Counted from the stretch's first letter, positions 46,741 through 59,029 are shown. The stretch: DNA of 64,000 nucleotides from Isoetes taiwanensis (GCA_021234155.1 JAJEKV010000055.1:4038905-4102904); one strand, 5' to 3'. Notes: generated from the sequence alone by a model not told the origin. Translations and numbers: made by a program.

Positions 46741-47476
46741 GATTACTTTATACTATTTATTAATTTATTATTATTTTGTTTGTTGTTTGTGTGTAATGTT
46801 CCTATTTTATTTGGTAATGATTTATCGTCGATTTTGTACAAAAAATAAAATCAAGGGAATAAAAAAGGGAAAATCTAATGAGTGGGGAGAACGTATATAA
46901 AAGGAATTAATCGATTGTTCGAAAGGGAACATGGAAGGAATATCGTTACCTTTAAACGAAAGTTCGTGACGGCAATTCAATCAATTGTTTGTTTGTTGTT
47001 GTTGTTATACCTTGTCTTGTTGATTAAATTTACCGCATTACTTGAAAAAAAATCGTACGGTATTGATTGTACGTTGATAACCTCATTGATTTTTCATTGA
47101 TGTTTACGGTATTCGACTAACCTAGTACGCCCTGGCAATATACTCTTTTAAAAGAGAATTGAACATTGTAAGTTTTCAAACCTTCTTGGTAGTATAAGAC
47201 ACTACGTGTGTCAAAAGTCACTTTCAACGGTGGATGGACACAAAAATTGCAACGATACCCCAATTACATCGACATCATAAAAAAGATTCATTTTATATTG
47301 TGTTGTTGGTAATTTGTTGATTGACAAAAACACTGTCTCTATAAAGTAGAAAAGAAGAGAGAGAGAGAGAGAGAAAGAAAACAAGGAAAATAAACAAGGC
47401 ACTTTTTTTGGTATTGCCGTCAAATCTGATCCTATTTTATATTTCAAGAAAAATAAAAAAAATAAAAAACGTATCA
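46741..47476. other. Intergenic stretch with (GA)n microsatellite
   Basis: No gene is seen. It holds a short GA repeat at about 47357-47373 and A/T runs. It is the divergent space between eS21 and the next plus-strand gene. Confidence 0.5.
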
Positions 47477-48085
47477 TGTTATTTCCAAATCGTACAGTAT
47501 CGTATGTTTGTTCTGTATCTACTAATGTTGAAGAATGTATAATACGTTGTATAGCATATCTTTCTGGTATTAATATTAAGATCAATTACAATTTGTTCAT
47601 AATACTACTAGTTCGAGTAGTATTATACGTACAATAACAAATCCATTTGTATCATTATCAAATAATAGTACATCAACTACTACAACTGGTATAGGTTTAA
47701 TGGGTATTATTCGTATAATATCATCATCGGAATTATTATATAATTTTAATACAACAAATATTACAAATATTGAAAGTTGGATTTATACTATACAACAATC
47801 AATATTACCATGTTTCAATAAAATCAATAATGATAGTGATAATAGTACTAGTAGTAATAATACAACTGTATTACAACAAATGGTAAATGAATTATGTCAA
47901 CAAATTGATACATTTTTATTTAATAATCATCAAACTATATTATGTACAACAGAGAATAGTATTTCATGTGCAGATATTGTAGTAGTGATTGGTCTATTAT
48001 TCGCAGCTCGTTCGATTTGGTAGCACACGCAAACAATAGCAATAATGTAACTGAACGAAGTACACCGAAGATGATGCTAATGTAA
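47477..48085 (+). CDS. N-terminal GST-C-like domain protein, probably an aminoacyl-tRNA synthetase appendage; truncated
   Basis: ATG 47477 (MLFPNRTVSYVCSV) leads, after a one-base shift near 47600, to ITNPFVSLSNNST and then IESWIYTIQQSILPCF, VLQQMVNELCQQIDTFLFNN and SCADIVVVIGLLFAARS. The order 'I..W+...' / 'L...L..ID.+L' / 'S.ADI.+' is the C-terminal half of a glutathione-S-transferase fold. GST-C domains of this kind sit at the N-terminus of several eukaryotic aminoacyl-tRNA synthetases, EF1B and AIMP proteins. After a further shift the coding-like stretch ends SFDLVAHANNSNNVTERSTP.KMMLM at 48085. No catalytic domain follows: the DNA changes character about 30 bases later, so the rest of the gene seems to be missing at the junction. 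Which synthetase it belonged to cannot be said. Confidence 0.45.
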
Positions 48086-48130
48086 GATTCTTTTAAAATA
48101 ACATGGTTTTCGTTAGGGTTAGCGAGGGCG
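48086..48130. other. Putative junction between two unlike sequence types
   Basis: AT-rich sequence with diatom-like genes ends here. From about 48120 (after TTAGGGTTAG) the DNA is markedly less AT-rich and of plant-like character. No gene spans the point. Confidence 0.6.
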
Positions 48131-48238
48131 GTAGCACAGGAAGTCCGGCATGCACCTTCAGTGGACGTTTGATGGTTTGATGCTGCCAGATCTCCTTTGA
48201 TGCTCCCTTGGTGCAGAAAGTAGTTCGAAGCAGCAGAT

Positions 48239-48350
48239 GTGCCAGAGTTTGAATATTCCCAGTCCATGCTCACCCTCGCCAGCTACATCATATCCCGTAA
48301 CCTAACTCGATGGTTGGTATCGGAAGCCGACATGGCAGCGTATCTTCAAG
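48239..48350 (+). CDS. Possible single exon of an unknown gene
   Basis: The frame reads MPEFEYSQSMLTLASYII, then RNLTRWLVSEADMAAYLQ, and stops exactly at a strong AG|GTAAGT donor at 48350/48351. I do not recognise the protein, and no partner exon was found. It could be a gene fragment. Confidence 0.25.
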
Positions 48351-48359
48351 GTAAGTGTG

Positions 48360-50870
48360 TGGATTCTTACATTTTTTGTTTTCTTTTCTTGCTCTATGTT
48401 TATTTGATAGATCGGTTGTTCTTTATGGGGCCAGCCTCTTTGCCGCATTTGCTTTCCTAAGGCTATGGAGACGGCAGAGGTTATGGCACTCCCATCCCGC
48501 TTAGGAGCCAGAAAGGAAGAAATTTTGTATAGAACTCATCGATCAAGATCATCTTTCACCGGAGCATCATCTCACGTATCACCGGCAAACCCTCAGACTG
48601 AAACCTCTCTCATATCATATGCATAGAGGGCTTACAATATTAACATACCCGGTTGCAATGATTCGAGCAATAATACCTGCTTATCGCACTCGGTAATATT
48701 AACATACCCCGGTTATTCTATTAAGAGTTTTCCAAGGTCGTAATTCGCGGCCGAAGCACGCCCTAAAACACCTAATGGATCGACCTTCTTTAGTTTTGGT
48801 ATGCCAATGACCGTGACAACGCTCTATGATGGGCAAAAATAATTCTTTTTATTCTCATGCCGGAGCAAAAGGTATATTCTTTGGATGTTCGTGATCTGGC
48901 GAACTTTTCGATTTTGTGTCATTCGATTCATTCCGCCAGTTTCATTTCACAAAGCTTGGATTTAACATGATTTGCCTGCTACATCTACCCAAGATTCAAA
49001 GCCTTTTGCCCAAGGATGCATAAAACGCCATTTCATAGCTTTGTTCTGAAAGTTGAGTTCTTCGTGAGGATTTTCAATGCTAATGGCAAGTAATTGTTAC
49101 ATGTAATTATTTTTACTATGAATTGTGCTTTAAATCGGTAGTTATTTCCTTTGATCTTAGCTAGCTTATAATATGGAGATCCACTCAATTTAACATGTGC
49201 TTTTGAGCTGGGTCTCTATCTACGCCGCCTTTATAGTTAGATATTGCCCTAGAATTGGTCCGACAAATAGGACATGGCAGAAAGTTAGTCAGTAACATCA
49301 TTATGTGTTTCACCCTCGCTTTAAAAGCGTAATATAAAGATTTTGTCTTTCGCTTTTAGGGTCGAACTGTGGTTCAACGCCATGTACAAATGCACAAAAG
49401 GGATCCGCCATTTCGGCCAATTTCATTCCAAATTGCTTAAGCTTGTGGGACAAAAACTGTTAGGAACATTTGCATTGGTTGCTATTTTGATTGAATTTGC
49501 CGTATATGATTGTGAATTTCCGCAGAGTCTTCAACCGCCATATGTTCAAATTTCCATCGTAATGTGCATGGCAAGTTACATGTTTTACGAATACCATCAC
49601 ATCAAGCTAAAGATATGAGGTTATGTCTCCACCGGCCCCTCCGTAGATATATCTCGAAAATGTTTATTGTAATTCAACAAAGAATTGTTTTCAAACGCAT
49701 GATACGTTTATTTGCTTTGGATTTGATAGTGATTGCTTTTTTGATCAAGTAGAATAGTTGGAGCAAAGATAGTTCGCTTCTATGGTAATCGAGACCTAAG
49801 GTACAAGAATAAAATCCTATTTGACTACATGTAAGCAATTCGCAAAGACCATTATTTCGCCCATGTCAAGAATCATATGAGGGATGCCGCCACGATATTC
49901 GCTAAACAGTAAGATAGCATGCAAAGTTTGAGATGGTCCGAGACTAAATGTTCATTTTCTAACATTAAAGCACATCAAAGCTTTGTCGCTGATTTTTGAA
50001 CACATATTACTTCATCTGATAAGGAGTTTCCGCCACACCCTTTACAACATTTACCTTCTACACAGCAACATGACACAAATGTTTAGATGTCCCCTGCACA
50101 TGTCAAATTGCGAATGGATTGCCCAATGTGACAGGTTAATGTATAAAGAAACATAATACAAAAGATTTACATTAACCCAAATGTGCCTTGCAGTTGTCAA
50201 TTTGTTGTATCATGTATAAAGATGCTTATATTTGTCTAGATCCATAAGCAGCATTAGGTCTTTTCAAAGAACCTAGCATATATCAAAGATTGCCCTCGCG
50301 CCGTATGTAATTTATATTTTTCAAATAAATCTCTCTGTTCATGTAACAAAGCTAGTATGACATGGAATATTGTGCAAAGACAATGTCAAATGTAATTATC
50401 GGATATTACATAAAATATAATAAAGAAGTTGTTTCAAAAAATCATCTTTTGCATATACAATAATACTTTAAAGAACCATACAACATTTTAAATGTTGATA
50501 AAACCCACAAACAAAGCTCAAAGCAAATTTAATGGCTATAAAAATATGCAAACAGATAATTAATTAAGCTAGGGCAAAAAATGGCCGCTTGGAATAGCTC
50601 GCCAAAAAAGAAGTTGGGATACAAATTAAAGCAATATGCCATGCTCCCACAAATAATTATATACAACAAGCTCAACATTTACGCTACCAAAATTACAATT
50701 ATATGGCAAAGCTTGGGTAAATTTGTAAAATGCTCCAGTTGATGTTTGGAGACAATGCCATAGATTAATGGGATGCCCTGACTTTGCTTCTTACTTTGTG
50801 CACTTTTTGAGGAATGATTTTATATTTTGAAAAGACTTTGGTGTTTGTTCCTTTATATACTTCCTACAAC
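48360..50870. other. Gene-poor plant-like stretch
   Basis: No protein family is recognised on either strand. A 91-codon plus-strand frame at 49343-49618 begins just after a TTTTAG acceptor-like site, but has no known match. A short sequence, AATATTAACATACCC(C)GGTT, occurs twice (about 48638 and 48693). Confidence 0.5.
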
Positions 50871-50875
50871 TCTAA

Positions 50876-51025
50876 TGCCATGTCTGTTTCAACAACTACA
50901 ACTTCTTTATACTTTAATAATCAGATACATGTCCTTTTCTACAACTATGCCATGTCATTTTTCAACAACTACAATTTTATAATTTAAATGATTGTATTGT
51001 CATGTCCTTTTTAAAACAACAACTA
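50876..51025. repeat. Two-copy tandem duplication (about 75 bp unit)
   Basis: Copies at about 50876-50947 and 50948-51025 share ATGCCATGTC, TTTCAACAACTACAA, a TTTATA...TTAA stretch, CATGTCC and AACAACT in order. Confidence 0.65.
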
Positions 51026-51228
51026 AAGGGTTATCTGAAAACGAAAGGGGTATGGTAAAATGGCGTGTGGCGGGATAAAAAAGACCCTTTTTAAAGAACT
51101 TTCTCTTAAAATTCTCCCCTACAACGAAGATGGAAGACAATAAGGAACACACAACTTAGGTATCGAAAAGATCTTGGCATTGTTATCAACCCTAGGATAA
51201 GACATATTTTTCGTTGCATTCAAAAAAT

Positions 51229-51304
51229 ATATCAATTAACGTCATGCTTTTGTTTTACGTGCATCGAGGAAAAATGTATCAATTAGCATCATGCTTTTGC
51301 TTTT
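51229..51304. repeat. Short direct repeat, 29-mer spaced by 18 bases
   Basis: 51229-51257 and 51276-51304 share TATCAATTA.C.TCATGCTTTTG.TTT with a few substitutions. Confidence 0.65.
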
Positions 51305-51814
51305 CTGAGCACCTACAAAAATGATGCACCCGAGGCGATGTGCTCGAACACATTACTGTTTGCGGAGCAATCAACCGAGATGATTTATATGGTTCAATGG
51401 CGTTATTCGATGTGAACTTGAATGAATGAGACATCACCCTCCTACAATTGAAGGTATTTCAAGCTATACTTTGCCAACATTTTAATGAATGAATCCAACA
51501 ACATATTCTTGGCACCCGTTCATTTTTTATCCTTTGTACAGAAATTACGAGAAAAGAGTACAAATATTAAATTGATACTGCGTAATTTTCTCATTGCAGC
51601 TAGAACTTTCATAGGCTTCCAAATTATGCCCGGCAACAACACTGGCACCATTACTAGTCATGTACTAATGTAGTGTTGAACCTGCAGGCCAATAGAATGA
51701 CGAACCGACGGGAGGTTGCACTACAAGACTGGTGGCATATATAGCTACAATGAGATGAGAACCTTAAGAACAATTTTGTCATGATTAATCTTGATATTAT
51801 AATTGATAATTGAA

Positions 51815-51839
51815 GTAAGGCATAAATTAAATGCCTTAC
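51815..51839. repeat. Perfect hairpin, 9-bp stem with 7-nt AT loop
   Basis: GTAAGGCAT, AAATTAA, ATGCCTTAC. No T tract follows that would mark it as a known signal. It may be part of a small foldback element. Confidence 0.55.
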
Positions 51840-51899
51840 CACGTGGTGATTATAAACATTATAACCTTGAAGTATTATCTTATAATAATTGTATTAATT

Positions 51900-53560
51900 A
51901 CATGTACAATCAAGGTTCTTTATCGTGCTCTTGTCAAAGGTGGGAGACTTCGTGATGATCTGCGGGGAGCATCAATCCAAGGTGGGGAGAATGGCGTTCG
52001 AGCATAATATGCGGTATGAATAATGCGGTATATTATGCGACCGTCACTAGTACATGTCGACTCATACGACATGTACACGGCTGACCATAAAGGGGAAGTA
52101 CCCCAAGGGTGCGACCCGCGAACCATTATATTGCACATGTTAAGACCACATGTGAATATATGCAACTTTTGCCATGTGGCAATAGGCATAAACCCTAAAA
52201 GGGAAACCCTTTTGGTTTCCGGCCCCATAAGTCCCGATTGGGGCGAAAGCATTTGGCCTTTTAACTGAATTGAGCGGAGGAACCGGAATTCCTAAGTTGT
52301 TAGCTTGATCCAAGCCGGCAATCTCGAGATCCAGCGTGGGACGCCTTGAGGAGGTGGGAGCCACCAAGAAGCGGGTTAGTGGTTGATCCGATGGTTAGAT
52401 CCGAAGTTTTCAGCTCTCATTCAATAGGATTCATATTCATTCTTAGCTATAGGAGACCCCTACAGCCTAAGAATGATAGGCACTAACAAAGGAACCTAAC
52501 CATGTATGATTAGGTAGATTAGAATAGGTGTATTCTATTATTTTCAGTTTGTTGTGATGATGTCTTAACATTCTATGCCACTCTTGTGTATTGGAAAGGG
52601 GGTAGAGACCCGAGCCCAAGTAGTTGTATGATCCTAGTTTTAGCCCATTAATTCCCAATTAATGCGCGGCGTACATAAGAGCCCGCCGGCTGTGGGTGGC
52701 GAGGAGCTAGGCCCGGCTGACAAGGGAGGGCTTATTCGATCCGCTTTGATCCGCTACAGTGCGTAGCGGCAGTAGAACATTGTGGGCTAGGCCTATACCA
52801 CAATCGCTGCGTGAGGGTAGGCGGGGTATGGGCTCACGACACCTCTTGGTGTGATCGTCATCTTCTAGGGGTTCAAGTCCAGGGTCGGCGATTTGCTCTC
52901 TAGCTTCGCGTGATTGGCATGAACTCTTCGGAGGAGAGAGTGATCTCCCCCTGCCTCATCGGGGAGGAGGGAGATGCAACCCGGTGAAATTGTAGCCCCT
53001 TGGCTATGAACCCGGCGTGCCTCGGTCGAGGCTCAATACTTTTCAGCCTATCACAAAAGTATGCACGAGGAGGGTGGATGGAGTGGACTACCCAATCGAC
53101 CATGTTCCTATGCCGATAAATCCATTTGCCATGAATTACATGCGCATTGTTATCGGTGGACGAAGCCGATCTTTCCCCAAGAGTCTGAGCACGGGTAGGA
53201 TTTCCCCATGTTATGTTGATGTCTTGATGTTGTTGCGTAGCTCGTGATATGGTGGAGCACCCTTGAGGTGGGTATGTTATTGTTGATTGATGTCATGTGC
53301 TCATGTGTGTTTATGCTTCAGCATTCGATCGATCTCGAGGAGAGCGGGATGAATGACACGTCCCATTCTTCCCCGCCGGGTTCTTGGCCACCGGCAAGAG
53401 CCCGATGTTAGGTGGGCGGCCTCATGTCGGTGGCGATCTTTGGTTTGAGGGATGATATCCGGTTTGTATGTGATCGGGGCATCATTATAGGGCTGGGGCC
53501 GTCCCACAACTATGACTATCTTAGTGTCCAAAGACCAAGAAGCAAAAGTCCCCATGAGCT
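51900..53560. other. GC-richer non-coding stretch, probably dispersed repeat
   Basis: The composition is clearly higher in GC than its surroundings. No long coherent frame with a family match is found on either strand. A pol III B-box-like GGTTCAAGTCC lies at 52869-52879. The block could be part of an LTR element or SINE-rich repeat, which I cannot prove without copies to compare. Confidence 0.4.
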
Positions 53561-54844
53561 CTACTAGGAATACTTGCTAAACCAATATGTTGACGTCCCA
53601 TGAAATTAGCAATCCGCCAACAGGACCTCGATGACATTTATGCCCTTGCAAACAGAGAATCGACGGAGCAAGCCTTCTAACTACCTGTGTAGCTCTAGGT
53701 CTTTCTAGGAAAAAAGACATATGCTCCCCTCATTCCAAGCACACCTTTTTTTTTCTTCTCTTTGAAACCTTTGGCGCTGGTTGAGACACGCCAGCATAGT
53801 TGAGACATTCCATCATACATGACCATCGCGAGTTTATCGCCTAGTTGCATGAACATACCACCATCAAGAGAGGCCTCTGAAGCAGACATTGAGCATTGTC
53901 ACCATTCCCCATAATAGAGAGTGGATTTGCATTATCAACCTCATCGGCCCATCTGAGTTGTTGAGTGCGCTTATGCTTCCTAGAGGTCATCTGAATCAGC
54001 TAGGAGACGACATTGGAGAGAGAACGCTCGGATAGCTTAATGGACGAAAGGTGGGTGGGGAAGCACAATTAGAAGAAGACATTCATTATGTCTTGGAGAG
54101 AAGAAGCATTGAAAGATGAAACTTAAAACCAGTTTGGGCGGTTGAAAAGAGGATCCACAAGAAGTAGACTGAGAAGTTCTCATTGCAACATCACTAGATT
54201 CGCTAGTATGGGCCGAAGAAGAAGATGCCTTAGGAGCAATAGAACTAGGGAAGTACTATTTGCAAGATGGAAATAAAAAGTAAATCCCCCCCACTTTTTT
54301 TTGTAGACAAGATGGACGGATTAAAACAAACTGCTTTTAATAACCACATGACGAAAAGGCTCTTATTCTTCGAAAGAGCCACACAGCTATTCGAGCCTCC
54401 AACAATAGAATGTGCATTATGAATGACTTAAAAGAAGAAGAGACAAGGAGGTCAGGAGACAGATCGATTATTTGGAACCAGGATGGAAGGCAAGGAACCT
54501 TTGCTTTGAGAGGCATATCAATTGAAAAGCTTGGAAAATAGTTTTGGAGTCCATATGGAGTCCACAACCCTTGTCACCAATTTATTAACATCTTCTACAC
54601 ACATTTGCGCATAACGAAAAGAAACATTTACCCAAGGACTTAATAAATTCAAAGGGACCAATGTGATTCCGCAAAAAAGTGCACTCAGCCAACCTAAAGA
54701 TTCTCTTTAAAACAAAATATCCACATTCGTTATCGGCCACCAAATGTTTTGTGTACCTCACGTATTTGCCTTGGTCAATTTGAACAACTACAGAATAGAT
54801 AAAAGAAATTTTGCCATCTCATTCTCTATGCAGTGCATATCATG
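53561..54844. other. Plant-like stretch with short decayed coding pieces
   Basis: Minus-strand pieces (for example around 53970-53695, with RKHKRTQQLRWADEVDN and later CWRVSTSAKGFKEKKKK) look like remnants of a Lys/Arg-rich transposon protein, but I cannot name the family. Nothing else is seen. Confidence 0.35.
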
Positions 54845-55031
54845 TTATTCGGCCCTTTCTTATTCAGCCCCCCTCACCGGAAAACAAGCCAAAAAACAGA
54901 TAACTGGCAGAAAAACAGAAAAACAGAAAAAATATTGCCGGCAAATATTTAAACCATTGAAAAACACGCCAAAAACAGGTGCAAAAATTTTTCCGGCATA
55001 TTTTCCAGTGGGGGAGGCCGAATAAGGAAGG
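54845..55031. mobile_element. Candidate foldback/MITE element (about 187 bp)
   Basis: TTATTCGGCC at 54845-54854 is exactly complementary to GGCCGAATAA at 55016-55025. The neighbouring CCTTTCTTATTCAGCCCCCC (54854-54873) pairs imperfectly with GGGGGAGGCCGAATAAGGAAGG (55010-55031). The inside is A-rich and non-coding. Small size, inverted ends and no gene fit a MITE. No target duplication was identified. Confidence 0.5.
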
Positions 55032-55462
55032 CTACCCATCATGTCTTCTTTATTGCTCCTTCAAACGAAATTAAATGGCTTCTGAGACTCTCTTGCTGTG
55101 ATGAGATGGTAGATAATTTTGTAGCCAGTCACTAAAGCATGATTGGAATACTCATTGCACAAAATCATTCCATGCATTCTGAGGTTGCAAAAAAGGCAGT
55201 CGCTTCCTTGAATCAAGTTACTTTGTTGCCGTCTGCTTAAATTGTGCATCTGTCTTGGATTGTACCTTGACTTTGGAGAAGGAAGCAACCCCAAATCCAC
55301 GCAAAGTTGTACGCCATCACTCGGCTTTTTTCTCTTGGCTCTCTCTATATGGGATTTTGATTGAGAAGGGAGCAAAGGTGCATGCAACTCAGAGCATATA
55401 GCTATAGCATGGAGTAATCTCTCAGTTTCCTGCATATCAGTTTCTATTTATTGAGCGAAATT

Positions 55463-56090
55463 ATGGCATCCATGACTATTTACACCATTTATGCGTCCAA
55501 TATCCTTAGGCAAAGGGGAGCATGGTTGTTTCTTGGAGATTTCAACATGGTTCGGGACACAACAGATAGATTTTCTAGTGGCGACACTGTCTTAGGCTTC
55601 AAGAAGGAATAGTGGAGTAAGCTTCTCTTTGAATATGGCTTTCTTGAGGTTTATGGAGATGGCATCTTCACCTGGTACAATGGGGCTTTGGGGGGCATGA
55701 GAGCAATGGCTAGGCACGACCGATGTTACACAAACATGCATGAGAAACACAGACTTATTGGCTTTATCGCAAGAATTATGTGCTAAAAACAATGTCCAAT
55801 CATCATCCTCAGATTCTCAGACATATTAATCTTCCGATTCATACTCAAAAAGGACCATTTTCAGGCTCAATCCTCAGTATCTGACATATGAGGATAACAT
55901 GCTTGGAAGACGACTCCACCTTCGCCAAGCCTTATGAGAACACTCTTTTCTGCTCTTGCTACTGTCAAATCTTTTGCAAAGTAATGGGTCCATGAACTAG
56001 TTCGTCGTGAAAGAGGGACGTTAAGGCAGAAATATGACGAGCAGCTTGGAATTCAGATATATTGATCATGCACGAGAAGAGGAAACAGAG
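55463..56090 (+). pseudogene. LINE endonuclease domain remnant
   Basis: Apurinic-type endonuclease part of a non-LTR retrotransposon ORF2. In one frame: GAWLFLGDFNMVRDTTDRFS with the catalytic GDFN motif, then an in-frame stop, WSKLLFEYGFLEVYGDGIFTW (FTW block) and ARHDRCYTN (R.DR motif). Downstream, shifted pieces such as FALATVKSFAK and ERGTLRQKYDEQLG may belong to the linker before the reverse transcriptase. Stops and shifts show it is dead. The reverse transcriptase piece at 57-58 kb is on the opposite strand, so the two do not form one copy. Confidence 0.65.
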
Positions 56091-56899
56091 GTAAGGGTAG
56101 ACAAAAAGGGGGTCTTTCATCTCAAAGCTGGGATAGGTCACAAGGCCAAAAAAAAAAATCTTATTAGTTTTTCCATGTTATTTTTTTATCAAATACTAAT
56201 AAAATAAACTAATATTACTTTGTGGGTTAATATGTTGAATAACTAGATGCAGTTAAATAGTGAGATTCATATTTATGGTTTTTCAATGTGTTATATCCAC
56301 ATAGTAAGCACCTATATATACGCTCAAGAAGGCGACTAGGAAGAAGCGATCTTCAAAGAAAGATGGGTGAATTAAAGAAAGTCATGGCCTTGCACTGAGG
56401 GACATTTTCTCCCTTTGAGTTTTAAACCCACGATCTCTCAAAGGACAATAAAAACCATTCTTATTCTCATTCGGCTTATTGTACTTGTTTCTCTAATTAG
56501 TAATGATATTTACCTTTAAGTCCTTCCACGAAAAAAAATAAAAATAAAATAAGCATCTTCAAAGTGTAGGGCTAACAAAGTAATAGTTGTGAGCATGTTG
56601 AAAGCTTGTGGAACCTTAGGTGCCTTATGGAATGGCAAACATACTCATCAGCAAAAAGTTGATAATATACTTCAGCTTGACAATGTTTTAGGTGATATGC
56701 TAAATATGGGAAATGGAAGCAGCAAAAATAATCTTTCAAACCTACAAGCTCCATAAATGGTATCGTGGAGTACAATAATTATAGGAAGGAAGGAAGTATA
56801 TTTTAATCGTCCACGAGGAGGCCAACTGGCCTATGAGGCGATTATAGACATACAATATATCGGATAGTATCCAAACAAAAAGAAAACCACAAAAGCCCT
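56091..56899. other. AT-rich stretch without a gene
   Basis: No family is recognised. It contains A/T runs and no coherent frame. Confidence 0.5.
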
Positions 56900-58101
56900 A
56901 TACAATGTGTCTCTACCACTGGGACCAAAAAACCCCCCATGTGGGAGGAAAAACCCTTGTAGTAGGCGTTCAAATTCCCTATCTGGGCGCTCAAATTTCC
57001 TGTGCTGTAAGGGACTCTCTGACGGTGGAGACTTGCAGAATGTAGGACGGGAGACATGCAATCATTGGCGAAGTCAGCGATTGATGAATTGCTATCTCGA
57101 GCATCCGAGATCGGCATGAGCGGCTTCCGGATGTGTGCATATGCTTGGGACCTCACGAGAGCATGGTGTTCATCTTCTACTATCGCATGTGACAAAGACG
57201 GCATAATCTCTTTGTCGTGGATTCCCCGCCTCCATCCGCATTCCCCGGGCGTGTCTCAATTGCGAGATGGTGGGACCCCCATTCTCATTGCGAGCTATGG
57301 CTCTCCGCTTCTTGGTAGAGATGTGTGCCTTCAAATATTGGTGGGGCCATGTTCAAGCGGCCGGATTAACCTGCGTGTCGTAGTGCTCTGTTTTGGGCTT
57401 TGCAAGAGTGGGCACATCCCACGAGAGGCAAAGAAAGTGCTCATTCAAATGCAGCTCATGTTCTGCGATATCCGGCATATCCATAATCTGTTGATAGTCT
57501 ATGGACCATCTTGCGAACCACCCCTTACAATGCTCCTGCCACACTCTCTTCAGTCGTTGCGGCCCTTGTGCCAATAACAGAGCCTGGGGAGGGAGACGTT
57601 GTGCATCCATTCTGTCAATCTTATTGAAATATGCAAGGTGCTTGCGATAGCGTATCTTCAGGGGGCCAAAAAGCCGCCTCATACAGCAAAATCGGATAAG
57701 GCACCGTGTCCTTGACGCCTAGGCTGTATGTCAGGAAGGCCTTCTGTACCCTCTAACTTATCCCAAGTGCCCTTGCTAATCGCTGGCCCCCAGACCTCTA
57801 CCCCATACAGCAATACCGGTTCAACGAGTGCTCGGAACAGGTGTGCTTTGCGTGCCCAATCGCAGAGATCTATTCTGTAACAGCTATTTTGCATTGCATA
57901 CAAGGCTTTCCATCCCGCGCTAACCCTTCTTTCTACACAGTCATCCCATAGCATGTTAGCAGAAAAATCGATTCCCAGATACTTCCGATGCTCAAAAACT
58001 TTATTCATAAGTTCACTCGCATAAAGCATCAAAACTGGACCGCGGTATTTAGAGTCCGGGATGTGGTATTTCTGGATTTTTTTTGTGGTATTTCTGGCCA
58101 C
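56900..58101 (-). pseudogene. LINE reverse-transcriptase C-terminal remnant
   Basis: Reading leftwards from 58101, the 3' part of a non-LTR retrotransposon ORF2: KVFEHRKYLGIDFSANMLWD, DCVERRVSAGWKALYAMQNS, LFRALVEPVLLYGVEVWGPA, ISKGTWDKLE. After shifts it continues with AYFNKIDRMDAQRLPPQALL and RVWQEHCKGWFARW, and in the last third with IVEDEHHALVRSQAYAHIRK, a C-terminal block usual after the RT in such elements. The string YG.EVWG and the whole C-terminal order are, to my knowledge, frequent in land-plant LINEs. Several frame breaks, no polymerase YADD motif in the window (5' truncated, as LINE copies usually are). Confidence 0.7.
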
Positions 58102-59029
58102 CCGTTATCAGCCACTGTATACTTCGCAGTTTCAAGCCCAGAACCAACTGTTCTATCAGAATTCTGTTCTATCTTTGTCATCCTTGTATTTGACAAACTG
58201 ACGGGTTGGTCTTTTCTTGTCATGAACCCAAAAATTTAAGGAAACATCCCACAATCTCGTACCAAAAAATAAGCCAAGTGTATATAATGTTCAAGCTTCG
58301 GTTTCTGATAAGTACAGCAAAATGATGGGAGATTGTCCATCTCTAACAAAGTTTAAATTGAAACGCACTTATTTGCTCCAAACGCACTTCAAAAGGAATC
58401 TTTGAAAGATTCCCTAAAATTCCCTTTAAAAAGTCTATTTTTAAGGTTTGTTCGTGACAGGTGTGACAATTTAGCTAATTTAGGTACCCTTTTTGAGGGG
58501 TTGATTGAACATAACTTCTATGCAAAAATATTTAATAGCTATTTTCATCCTCCTAATTTAGAACAAAAAATAGTTACTTATATAAAGTGTAGCAAAAAAG
58601 GGGCAATAAAAAAAAGAGCAAGGGTAGTAGAGTGACAAAGAAGTGATATATTCAAAGCTTGTGAAAATTTTACAAAATTATGAACAAAATTGTCAAAAAT
58701 ATAGGACATTTTGACAAACCCTCATCACCTGCACTTTCTGTTCTTTACGTGTTCAAGTCATCGAACAAACTTACATTTTGCAGCAATATCGGGATGCATA
58801 TCATCCTAAGACTCATTTAATGAAACGAACCTAGCCCCTTGGCCTAGGCCGTTGCACTAAATAATCCAGTTATAGACCATCATATCCTCTTATTCATAAA
58901 GCTTTGGTTACAATCAAATCATTTACATAAGGCCCATGGCCACACATATAAAGAAGAGTTCGCATTGCACCCATATCACAATACACACCCATAATATACA
59001 AAAACCCAGGCCAACCCCGTCACCCATGC
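58102..59029. other. Stretch without a gene
   Basis: AT-rich with no coherent coding frame. A 19-nt palindrome GGAATCTTTGAAAGATTCC lies at 58395-58413. Confidence 0.5.

Noticed and set aside
52790..52900. tRNA gene
   Set aside because: A B-box-like word is present, but the T-arm stem does not pair and no acceptor or anticodon arms can be drawn.
54860..55042. Mirror open frames on both strands around 54.9 kb as a protein gene
   Set aside because: They are read through the foldback element with low-complexity Lys/Gln content and no family match.
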